Made by a program: the position numbers and the translations under genes. The notes under the pieces were generated by a model. It made no database searches. It was not told the origin of the DNA and was given only the letters and a program-made list of their open reading frames with translations. From Zygnema cylindricum (lineage: Eukaryota > Streptophyta > Zygnematophyceae > Zygnematales > Zygnemataceae), in contig JBBHKE010002613.1 of assembly GCA_037447655.1 (NCBI GenBank), positions 441,429 through 480,570 of the forward strand: 39,142 nt of DNA, read 5' to 3'. Shown here one piece after another: positions 29,692 to 39,142 of the stretch; within the stretch, counting starts at the first letter, position 1; every line of letters begins with the position of its first letter.

Positions 29692-30370
29692 GTATATGTA
29701 TGCCTTTTTAGTGGATTTTGAAGCGTAGAAGAGGCATATTTTTTAGTTTTTGTTGATTTCGCTTGTATTACCCGTTTTAAAAATGAAAAGAGTGTACGGA
29801 TTTAGGAGATAGGAGTTATCATACAATATAATAGGGGTAATACGTTGCATAGTGTGTCTTTTATTACAGTGTCATTGTTTTTGCAATTTTTTTATTTACT
29901 TCATTGTGAAGTAAGTTTGCCAAAACGATGTATAACACGACCATTTTATGTAACATGAGTTTCTTTTGACAATATATGAGTATGTGCACGAGCTATGGTT
30001 CGTCATGCTCAATGTGTTACTGTGTGTTTATCATTCACCTTTTCGAAACATGATGTTGTAATGGGTGAAAATATTCTTATTTTTTAGCTTTGATACACAA
30101 AAATGTGGTTTTGACATTATTCATATAAGATGATGAGCGCGCCTCACCGCTAGTCGCTGTCGCACCATTGACAAGGACTTTTTCATAGTTATTTCATCAA
30201 TGTTGACAGTTTGTCATCGCCTATGGGATCTTCAGCGATGGCATAGCGTCCTTAGTGTTTTTTGATTATATGACGATATTGCCTTATTGCAGATCTACAG
30301 TACAACGGCAACACACTTTAGTCGCCGGTTGGTCCATTAAGCTTGTTTAGTCAATTGTAACATAAAAAAT
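29692..30370. other. Region after exon 3 in copy 2; exon 4 not found
   Basis: AT-rich sequence. I searched all + frames by eye for the exon 4 landmarks of copy 1 (CYRTGPKG, LDNC, QP-x-(D/E)SFVI) and saw none. Bases 29700-30100 show no recognisable gene. Confidence 0.5.
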
Positions 30371-30374
30371 AATC

Positions 30375-30700
30375 GCTGTAAAATCCAGCGACGAAAATGT
30401 CTCGTCGCCGGTTGTTCAGCATCCATGACGAAAGAAAAAAAATAGCGTCATTCCATTGGTTTATAAACCAGCGACAAAAATTCCTCGTCCCCGATTGGTC
30501 AACATCCATGACAAAATAAAAATAAGAATACCTTCATTCCATTGGTGTATAATCCTGCGACGAAAAAGCCTCGTCGCTAATAGGTAAGCATCCATGATAA
30601 AAGACAAAAAATACCTTCATTCCATTGGTGTACAATTCAGCGAAGAAAATGCCTCGTCGCTGGTAGGTAAGCATCCATGACAAAAGAATAAAAAAACAAC
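30375..30700. repeat. GCGACGA dyad cluster, copy 2 (C): ~84-bp tandem repeat x4
   Basis: TTCATTCCATTGGTGTA and AAGCATCCATGA flank each dyad. TCATTCC lies at 30448, 30534 and 30617 (spacing 83-86). Dyads include CAGCGACGAAAATGTCTCGT, TGCGACGAAAAAGCCTCGTC and CAGCGAAGAAAATGCCTCGT. It lies at the same relative place as cluster C of copy 1. Confidence 0.85.
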
Positions 30701-32124
30701 ATTCCATAGCGGACGCAAACATGTACAAGAAAAAATCAATTCGTACAAAACACAAGACAATCATACGTAGAGTGAAAAAAAGAGTAATAACATGTAGTAC
30801 TTATAATAAAAATAAACAATTATGAATCCAAAATTTCACTATTGTACACACTCCGAACTGAATATAGGCCGTGAACTCCTAAAAATTTATATACCTTTCC
30901 ACTTTCTCTTAAATCTTCTATCTATTGCCTCCCTTGAATTCCATCTTTATACTAATTATTTCAATATTCTCTTATGCGACAGAAAAAATAAAAAGTCGAT
31001 ATGTCGGAATTAAATCAAAAACTTTGGCCCCAACCTGAAAAAAAAATTAGATTCAATTGTCGACCTGTTAAAAGGACCAAGGGTTTTTTATGACTTTTTA
31101 GGGTTTCTCTGAGTTTTTTTATTGCATCGTACTTCAAGCGAGAATAAAATTTGATCCACATTTTTTAATTATTTTATTATTATTTGGCTGAAAATCCTTT
31201 TTTAAGGACATGAAATGAAAAGTCAACAAATACCGATTTCTATGTTTTTGAATCCATTTAAAATAGCAAATGTGACAAGCGTATAGATTACAAAACCGGT
31301 TGTTATTATAAAAATCTAACACAAAATATAACAAAGGAATATATCTTTCCCTTTTAACTATTATGAACATTTCTCTCAACACCCTCGCCATCAATATTTA
31401 TAAGCGTTAAAAAAATGAAGCTTTAATCAAATGGTCAGCGGAAAAGGTGAAAGGAGGGAAACAAAAGCAAAACTAGAAAAAAAAAAAAAACATAAGAGTC
31501 ACCTTGAAATAACCCTTCATAAAAAAAAATGGTAATAAAAATTAAGAAGGACATAACCGCCCCCTAAAAACCGACAACAAAGTGAAAGGATTAGACGGCA
31601 TGACTTATCACAAGTTTCCATAAATTATGTTTGAATGTTTAGATTGAAAATGGCATTTGCCACGTCATATGGAACCACCGGTAAGAGAATACGCACTTGC
31701 ATCTTCACCAATGGTGGAGTTGGGTGGCAGCAAAACGTTCGCCGTTTTGTACATCAAGACCGTAATAATGTAAGCAACCTAAAAAAGTAAGGCCACGGCA
31801 AGAAAGCGATGACGTGGGCGACGTCCAAATCATGGAGGTGGAAGAGGAAGCGAGTCTCTCACTGATCCCTTTGGGAAAAATGGAGAAATTTCCAGGATGG
31901 CGCCGCAGTCGTCAGATTCCACAGGGAAAAAAAAAAGGGAATCAGCGGCTGCGATTGGACATAGAAAGCGTGACTTGTGATTGGTCCAAAACGAATATAT
32001 TTTATTAGGTCTCTCCGCATTTGGCTTTGCCTCACGACATATATCACCCACGCCAAATGCTGTATATTTATTCTATTTTTGTCAGTATGTTTACTCTATT
32101 TCTTGTGCCATTGTGTTAAAAAAC
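30701..32124. other. Right arm of large element copy 2, non-coding
   Basis: AT-rich to about 31600, then more balanced sequence to 32060 with several short frames. One, at 31814-32008, reads MGDVQIMEVEEEASL but has no counterpart in copy 1. Bases 31960-32075 align with copy 1 near 15880-15980 at the DNA level. No gene is supported. Confidence 0.45.
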
Positions 32125-33010
32125 TAGTGTTGTGTATCGGTAAGGATTTGCCGATAACCGATATGGGCCTTTTTTCGGGGACCCGATAATCGATATATTG
32201 GTATGATACATCGCTATCGGTCTTATCGCCGATAAGTAGCCGATAATATCAGCTACTTATCGGCGATAATTCCGATAACGATAACTATCGGCGATAATTG
32301 TACGAGCCGTACAGATAAATGTACGGCATGTACACTCAACTGTACGTCTTATTCCCCCGACGCGCCCTACTCACAACCCCTGAGGTACCTACCAATCAGA
32401 TCATTTGTACAAGCCGAAAGTACAGTAGCCGGCATAAGATGTGTACGTCTTTAGTACGGCTCCACTTAAAACGATGTACCTTTCACATCCGACGCCGTGG
32501 CTTTGTCCCTTTATTTTTTGGGATCCACTGGAAACCTGCCACGTGTCAATCCGTCGGCTTTTTTGGCAAAAGCCGCCAAAAAAGCCATTCCGAGATGCCG
32601 GCGCTCACGCTGACCGTCCGCTCGTATTTTCTCATTGAATGTCGTCCGTTCGATTCCGGCGGCGCGCATAATGTTATTTTGCATCCGTTGTACTTTGTGT
32701 CCGCCGTCTTTTTACCGTTCCATGATAATCAGTTTATCCGTACAATTCCGTACGTTCCCGTAAAATTTATGTTCAGTTAACCGCCCAAAAAGTACTACAA
32801 AGTGCAACGTATTATTTCGTCAAATTCCATACATTTCCCGTAAAAAACCGTACATTTCTCGTAAATTTACCGTTCAGTTTACCGGACAGAAAGCACTCCG
32901 GACAGAAAGTACAGAAAGTACAAATATATCGGGACCGCTGACCGTTCGATAACCGATAATAATGGGTATTGGTGTTATCGCGATAAGTTTTTTACCGATA
33001 CACAACACTA
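32125..33010 (+). mobile_element. hAT-like non-autonomous element, 886 bp, perfect 8-bp target duplication
   Basis: TAGTGTTGTGTATCGG (32125) and CCGATACACAACACTA (ending 33010) are inverted, and TAAAAAAC flanks both sides (32117-32124, 33011-33018). It is nearly identical in reverse complement to 16641-17524, which implies recent movement. Long terminal TATCGGCGATAA palindromes flank a GC-richer centre (32350-32690). The open frame 32319-32780 has no recognisable transposase motif, so an autonomous partner must be elsewhere. Confidence 0.9.
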
Positions 33011-33616
33011 TAAAAAACCCATATTACAGTAAAAAGTTACTCATTTCAAGGGGCATTTTGGTAAGTTTGGTTTTTTTAGAATTAATATTTACGCTAAAAC
33101 AGACGCGATCCTGTATTAGACTACAGTTTTAATCAAATTGGGGCAAAGTTCCCTATTCTAATTGAATACGCGGAACGTCGAACAGCAGTTACAAAGTTAT
33201 TATAGAAATAAATGCAAACACGTGTTGTCGCCGTTATACTATAAACTTGTAATATATAACTTAAGTTTAATGTTCACACTGACGACGATGCTGTCGACAG
33301 ATGAAAGTTATGCGAACATATTTTTTTCGATGTGATTGAGTCTTTTTGTTTAATGCGACTCCACGTGCGACCGCGAGTCTATTAAATCAGTATTTGTACC
33401 TTTTTATTTAGAAAAGTACAATTTTGCACTGTCGGACGTCGTCCGTACTCCACACTATATAAAACGAACCTATATTAGATTTTTTTACGCTAAATTAACC
33501 TTACCTAAATTAGAATAATGAAAAAATTAGAATCGTTTACTCTATTTGATGTGATAGAGTCGAAATTTTGAGCGACCGAATTAAAGTAATTTACTCTAAT
33601 TACGATTCGCGATGTA

Positions 33617-33954
33617 GTGTTATTAATACTAGTTTGTGATTTGCAACATTTCAAAAAAAAATGTTTAATTCTAATTTATCCATGACGCTGATTTAAGGGT
33701 TGCGTTCCATCAGACGAAAAGTGAGGTAGTTTACAAAAATCGGCGCCTATCCGTACCAGTTCATACCGCTTATTTTGTTTTAATTAGCGAACAACATTAT
33801 AGAGAATCTTGACAATATTCTTCAAAGGTGTGGGAGTTAACATTGACCGTTGGATTTGTTTTCGCGAAGCATTCGCTTCAAAAGATTTTTGAATAGATGT
33901 ATCATGTGCAAATTTGTTCGATTTCCGTTGATTGCCGTGTTGATACGTATGTTC
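33617..33954. other. Spacer right of copy 2
   Basis: AT-rich with the shared word CATCAGACGAAAAGTGAGGT at 33709-33728. No gene was seen. Confidence 0.5.
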
Positions 33955-35190
33955 ATATCTTAATTTGAATACTTTACTCAAAATTGTATGATACTTGTAA
34001 CTGAACTTGAGTACTCTACTGAAAATAGTATAGAACTTGTAACTTAATTTGGAAACTACTCAAAATAGTATGGAACTTGTATCTTAATTTGAATACTCTA
34101 CAAAAAATAGTATGGAACTTGTATCTTAATTTGAATACTCTATTCAAAATAGTTTGGAACTTGTATCTTAGTTTGAATACCCTACTGAAAATTGTATGTA
34201 ACTTGTAACTGAACTTGAATCCTTTACCAAAAAAGTATGGAACTTGTAACTTAATTTGAAAACTCTACTCAAAATAGTGTGGAACTTGTATCTTAAATTG
34301 AATACTCTACTCAAAAGAGTATGGAACTTGTATCTTAATATGAATACTCTACAGAAAATCGTAGGGAACTTGTAACTGAACTTAAATCCTCTACTGAAAA
34401 AAGTATATAACTTGTATCTTCATTTGAATACCCTACTCAAAATAATATGGAACTTGTATCTTAATTTGTATACTCTAATGGAAATTGTATGGAACTTGTA
34501 ATTGAACTTCAACACTCTACTGAAAATAGAATGGAAGTTGTAACTGAACTTGAGTACTCTACTGAAAATATGTTGCAAATTTGTAACTTAATTTGAATAC
34601 TCTACTCAATAAGTATGGAACTTGTAACTGAACTTGAATACTCTACTGAAAATAGAATGGAACTTGTAACTGAATTTTAGTACTCTACAGAAAAACTGTT
34701 GCACATTTGTAACTTAATTTAAATACTCTACTGAAAATAGAATGGAACTTGTAACTGAACATGAATACTTTACTGAACATAAATACTCTACTGAAAATAG
34801 AATGGAACTTGTAACTCAATTTGATTACTCTACAGAAAAACTGTTGCACATTTGTAACTTAATTTGAATACTCTACTGAAATTAGAATGGAACTTGTAAC
34901 TGAACATGAATACTCTACTGAAAATAGAATGGAACTAGCATCTTAATTTGAATACTCTACTCAAAATAGTATGGAACTTGTATTTTAATTTGTATACTCT
35001 ACTTAAAATAGTATGGAACTTGTAACTGAACCTGAATACTTTACCGAAAATATAATGGAACTTGTAACTGAACTTGAATCCTCTACTGAAAATAGTATGG
35101 ATTTTGTCACTTAATTTGAATACTTTACTCAAAATAGTATGGAACTTGTAACTGAACTTGAATACTCTACTATATTGAACTCTACTATAT
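33955..35190. repeat. ~42-bp minisatellite, roughly 28 units
   Basis: Units follow GAACTTGTAACTGAACTTGA then ATACTCTACTGAAAATAGTATG, with variants (TTAATTTGAATACTCTACTC; CTGTTGCACATTTGTAAC). On the minus strand a 14-residue FK-L-Y-KFHTILSRV repeat is open only over short spans, so it is not maintained as protein. There are no unique spacers between units, so it is not a CRISPR-like array. Confidence 0.9.
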
Positions 35191-35675
35191 TCAAAACTCT
35201 ACTAAACTTTGCCTACATACTCAAGCGGAAATAGACACGAACTCCTAACTCCAAACCAAACTGAATATTTAATAGGAAATTGAGCTGAACTAAAAACTTA
35301 ATAGGATATTGAGCTGAAAAACTGAACTCAGAATTGAACAGATTTCTGGACAAGTTAGTCACTAAACTGAAAGTTGAACTCGTAATTGAACTACAATATT
35401 CTACTGAAAACGAATCCAAAAGAAATAGTTAACACCAAAAAGAAATATATAACAGAGTAAAGAACTGAATTGTCTTCTAAATACTAAACTTCTTAATATG
35501 CTCTGGACCTAATAATATGCTAGATACTCACCTGGAACAAAATACTGAATATCTGAAATACTGAAGTTGTATCGTTACAACCACTCCCCTCTCCTCCCCT
35601 CCTCTCCTATCCCCTATATTTTGTCCGTCTTCACCTGATGAGGGATTGACATTAAATGGTGTTCACAATTTTGCA
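35191..35675. other. Leader of the Harbinger pseudogene
   Basis: Bases 35190-35560 are a decaying continuation of ACTGAA/ATACT-type repeats. A pyrimidine-rich stretch (35580-35620) and CACAATTTTGCAG form a good splice acceptor before 35676. Confidence 0.5.
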
Positions 35676-37200
35676 GGATGACTTTACAAAAGAAAACTCG
35701 TTGTATGGCAATGATGATGCTGATTGTGACCACCTCATTAACCGCGGTAGTACAAATGTTGCAAAAAATACTATTGTCGTCGATTTTATACAATCGACAT
35801 AGTCCAGGAAAGGTTCAAGACGTAATTGCGGATGTAATGCCGGAAATCATAAGAGCAATACTCGAAAAAATATCCAATTTTAAACCCAAAGAGGGTGGAC
35901 AATACTACATCCTACCAAGAACAGTGCATTGGGTTGACGAAGTATTACCGCAAAATAATACAAAGCGTTTTTGAAAGCTTTTATGGCTTACAAAAGAAAA
36001 CGTTCAATTTTTGGTGAATAAACTACATACCGAGCTCACCAGTAAGCCACCCGTTAGACTTCAAAGCATCAAAAATAGAAAACCGACGGTGGAAAAACAA
36101 TGGTTAATAGCACTGATGAGATTATGGCATGAAGGTGGGGTCGTACGTACTGTGGAACAATTTGGTATCGGGCGTCCAACTGTGGGTAAACTATTCAATT
36201 GAGTTATTAAGGTCATTGCAAAAAAGTTATTACATTGGATCAGGTGGCCAGTGGAAAGCCAGCTACGCGATATCAAAAGTTTTTTTGAGAAAGACAAAGG
36301 ATTACCAAATTGTGTCGGTGCTATTGGTAGCACCCATATAGAAATTATCCTAGGAGAAGGTTTTTTGCCGATCGACTATTATGACGCCAAAAAAAATTAT
36401 TTTACAGTAATGCAAGCTGTTGTAGATCACAAAATTAGATTTATCGAACTGAATTTGGTACCGGGCTCTATACATGACTCACGCATCTTAAGACGATCAA
36501 AATTGGGACATGATTTCGAGGACTCATGAATGCAAGCGGCGAAACATTCCAATGGGGAAATAGTAGAGTGCCTCCCTTTCTTGTTGGAGATGTTGGGTAT
36601 GCTCTCCACCCAAACCTAATTGTCGTTTTTCCTGGATTAAAGTTGTCTAGATCCAAAAAAAAAATCAATTTCAAACAATCTGCAGCAAGGATGGTAGTGG
36701 AAAGAGCTTTCGGGAAATTGAAGGCACAATGGAGGCATCTTCTAAAAATTTTCCATCCGAAAATGAAAACATTGGTGTCATCTATTCTTGCAACATGTAT
36801 TCTGCACAACATTTTGATTGCGAAAGGCAAATTTGACGTGGATTGGGAGCTCGCGTTCAAAAAAGAGCGTGCGAAGGCTTTGAATGGCAAACATAAAATG
36901 ACATCCTGCATGTCTCGAGATCAAGATGAACGTACATGGGAAAGTGGGGATGTCGAAAGACGACCGAAAGGATGTCGATCTGCTAAAATCCATGGAGCTG
37001 GAGTAAAGGATGTGTTACGTCAATACGTTTTGCATGGAGGTAATAATGCTCCAAATGAAATTGCAAACTTTGGGACCGGCATGGGAGAAGAACGAGAAAA
37101 GGATTCGGTGACGGATGAAAGCGGTAGAAACGAACAATCGGATGATTTTAGGAGCGAGAAAAATTCGAATGATGGAATTGATATCGATGTTGATATGTGA
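35676..37200 (+). pseudogene. PIF/Harbinger (DDE_Tnp_4) transposase, inactivated
   Basis: The nuclease core is recognisable. LPNCVGAIGSTHIEI stands where the family has GAIDGTH, so the first catalytic Asp is replaced by Gly (GGT, 36326-36328). Then come YYDAKKNYFTVMQAVVDHK and PGSIHDSRIL. Next is LVGDVGYALHP (second Asp, 36589-36591), and 36 residues later MVVERAFGKLK (Glu, 36700-36702), which fits the usual Asp-x35-Glu spacing. Upstream TKENVQFLVNKL and RPTVGKLFN match the N-terminal helical part. Lesions are a likely frame change near 35795, stops at 35972 and 36200, and a frame change near 36525. A splice acceptor ends at 35675, so earlier exons are missing or unrecognised. The C-terminal ~100 residues are acidic and not conserved in the family. 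No Myb/SANT partner ORF and no clear TIR were found. Confidence 0.85.
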
Positions 37201-37609
37201 AGATATTTGAATTTTGTTGCTTTAGATGATTAGTTTTTTTTTTGACATTTTTTTCTTTTTATTTATTCACCATATTGTAAAACATGGATATTATATTGAG
37301 GATTTGATAGTAGAAGTTGATATTGATTGATCATTTCATTATTTTTACGATTATTTAATTTGAAAGTAATATGTTACCCAATAATGTAATTCATGACCAT
37401 AAACCCTCGCAATTTTTCAGTGTCGTCTTTATATGCCATACAAATGTTGAACTAATTTTTATTGACTTTTTGCGATATTTGGGATTGTGATGTAAAATTT
37501 GAACATTTGTGTGCTTAAAACGTCAATGCGGTTTTAAACGTAATAATCCATTAAGTTTACGTGTAATCGAAAACACAAGCTTCTTCATAAAACTTGAATT
37601 TCCATCATC
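37201..37609. other. AT-rich non-coding stretch after the Harbinger pseudogene
   Basis: T-rich sequence without recognised genes or repeats. Confidence 0.5.
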
Positions 37610-38310
37610 ATTTTGTTTACCTTGAAAAACAAAAAAATGCTTTAAACGAAAACAAAAGCGACATAAAAACAGAAAATATGAAAATAAAAAAAAGCTTTAA
37701 TTGAACATTTATACGGAAACCAAAAACATCCGTATAAAAACCAACTTTTTCAAATATCAAATTTTTGACCTTGAAAAGCAAAAAAATGCTTTAAACGAAT
37801 ACAAAAGCGACACAAAAACAGAAAATGTGAAAATCATGAAAAAACTTTAATTGTACACGTACTCGGAAACCAAAAGCATCCGCAAAAAAACCATTTTTTC
37901 AAATATCAATTTGTTGACATAAAAAAGCAAAAAATTGCTTTAAACGAATGCAAAAGCAACACAAAAACATAAAATATGAAAATCAGAAAAAAAAACCACT
38001 AAGTGTGCATGCAGAAGAAACCGAAAGATTCCGCATAAAAACCATCATTTTCAAATATCATTTTGTTTACCTCGAAAAGAAAAAAAATGTTTTAAACGAA
38101 TACAAAAGCAACACAAATACAAAAAATATGAAAAGCAGAAAAAAAAACCAATAAGTTTACATGTCAACGAAACCAAAAGATTCCAACTTTTTCAAATATC
38201 ATTTTTTTTACCTCGAAAAGCAAATAAATGCTTTTATCGAATATATAAGCGACAAAAACAAAACAAAAAAAAACTGGGCAATCTGTTAAGTTGACAAGTA
38301 TACAAAAAAA
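37610..38310. repeat. ~149-bp tandem repeat, about five units
   Basis: AATGCTTTAAACGAAAACAA-type landmarks lie at 37637, 37786, 37935, 38087 and 38228 (spacings 149, 149, 152, 141). Each unit also carries GGAAACCAAAAACATCCGTA-like and TTTTTCAAATATCA words. Units decay towards the right. Non-coding. Confidence 0.85.
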
Positions 38311-38866
38311 AAACCTTTCTTACAAAAACCATATATTCCAAGCATTGTTTTCTATACCTCAAACAGTATAGAGTTTTAAAAAAAAAACACAAATACAGAT
38401 TCAAACCTATCCACAATCATCCCTTCATAATTCTTTCTGTTGAAAAGTGATATTTTGTATTCTACCTTTTTGAGTCTTGCAGTTCTCATACTTGTCGTAG
38501 TCAGTGAGAATTGACAGGCACCCATGGCTTCCTTGGACAGATGAGAAGATAGACAGAAGACAAAGCTCCTACAAAAGTTACGTCGCCACATACATGATCT
38601 TGTAACCCGGGCGAAAGCCGTACGGTAAAGGCGTTCGTATTATCCGTTAGGTCTTGATGAATCGATACATGTATTGTACTTGATAAATATTTAAAAATAA
38701 CATACAGCATATTCCGTTTAACATCTTACGAAACGAACGACATAGGGAACGTGTGGTACCGCACGAAATGCAGTACCGCACGAAATAAATGAAACAGACA
38801 TTTGATTTCGACGAACGAAATTAAATGTCGCGATCGACGGCTCACGAAGCAAGAAGAAAATTTAAG
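38311..38866. other. Non-coding stretch near the right edge
   Basis: No gene was recognised. GTACCGCACGAAAT is duplicated at 38757 and 38772. Confidence 0.5.
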
Positions 38867-38948
38867 CGGTCAACACGGAATGTTGACCGTCGAAATTCAA
38901 CGGTCAACACGGAACTTTGACCGGTGAAATTCAACGGTCAACATTTAC
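38867..38948. repeat. 34-bp tandem repeat containing a dyad
   Basis: CGGTCAACACGGAA begins units at 38867 and 38901, with a partial third at 38935. Each unit holds CGGTCAAC...GTTGACCG or a near copy, a short inverted repeat. Confidence 0.8.
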
Positions 38949-39142
38949 TCGGCGCGCCGTCAGATCGAACGGTTGAAATTAATCACCGTGAAAAGAACGG
39001 ACGACACGCGTGAGTGCCGGGATGCCGGAACGACTATCTGGGAGAAGTACGGCGAAATGGGAGGAAATTACACGTGGCATCATTCTATAGGATGCTGGAA
39101 GAGAAAATGGACAGAATGTCATTGACCTATTTTGCCACGTGG

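Larger units (their letters stand above)
23002..33614 (+). mobile_element. Large DDE_1 (pogo/Tc1-like) transposon, copy 2
   Basis: CACCGCGAATCGTTATTAGA at the left is mirrored by CTAATTACGATTCGCGATG at the right, with TA outside each (23000-23001, 33615-33616). Gene order, exon phases and repeat clusters are the same as copy 1 but clearly diverged, so this is an older split or a sister subfamily. Differences: exon 4 is gone, the host intron carries a G37 run and an extra ~1.2 kb (27180-28400), and a separate hAT-like element is inserted at 32125-33010. The TIR has one mismatch to its partner (CGATG against CGGTG). Confidence 0.8.

Noticed and set aside
31814-32008. Frame MGDVQIMEVEEEASL... 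as a third gene of copy 2
   Set aside because: The aligned region of copy 1 has no equivalent frame; similarity between copies is only at the DNA level downstream.
32640-32665. tRNA or SINE B-box (CGTTCGATTCCGG)
   Set aside because: The B-box-like word lies inside a hAT-like element, and no A-box or cloverleaf could be built around it. It occurs again only in the inverted twin at 16641-17524.
33955-35190. CRISPR-like array
   Set aside because: The repeats are contiguous and diverged with no unique spacers, and the window is eukaryotic.

Overview
This is an AT-rich, repeat-dense stretch of a eukaryotic nuclear genome. GT...AG introns, terminal-inverted-repeat DNA transposons with clean target-site duplications, a LINE remnant, long microsatellites and satellite-like arrays all point that way. 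No bacterial or organellar gene organisation is seen. The species cannot be assigned. The transposase family and the CACTA-like GCGACGA dyads remind me of plant/algal or oomycete-type genomes, but that is recollection and not a test.

The main content is two diverged copies of one large DNA transposon of about 10.5 kb: copy 1 at 7037-17543 and copy 2 at 23002-33614. Each is bounded by inverted ends (CACCGCCAATCGTTATTA in copy 1, CACCGCGAATCGTTATTA in copy 2) and flanked by TA. Each carries the same layout: a non-coding left arm; transposase exon 1; a 3.1-4.3 kb intron that itself contains a second, unrecognised same-strand gene; transposase exons 2 and 3 (exon 4 only in copy 1); and a long right arm. 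The transposase has an HTH/CENP-B-like region and a DDE_1 (pogo/Tc1-like) core. Splice sites and phases agree between the copies (all phase 1). The intron-nested protein has an acidic repeated N-terminus and a conserved C-terminal part with no family I recognise. Three clusters of GCGACGA...TCGTCGC dyads sit at matching places in both copies. Both copies are broken by stops, frameshifts or loss of exon 4.

Smaller elements surround and invade these. A 526-bp derivative (22417-22942) keeps only the two ends of copy 1. Two 217-218 bp MITEs (20049-20265, 20849-21066) share the same type of TIR. Five hAT-like non-autonomous elements with TAGTGTTG(T/G)GTATCG ends are present at 4596-5383, 6469-6899, 16641-17524, 18440-18826 and 32125-33010. 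Two have perfect 8-bp target duplications, and one sits inside the right TIR of copy 1.

Outside the large elements, the left flank (1-7000) holds T-rich and tandem repeats, a probable last exon of an M16 zinc metallopeptidase host gene (2571-2786), a long (GGGGA)n tract and a minus-strand LINE fragment. The right flank (33617-39142) holds a 42-bp minisatellite, a dead PIF/Harbinger transposase (35676-37200) and a 149-bp tandem array. A 10-base N gap is at 21966-21975.
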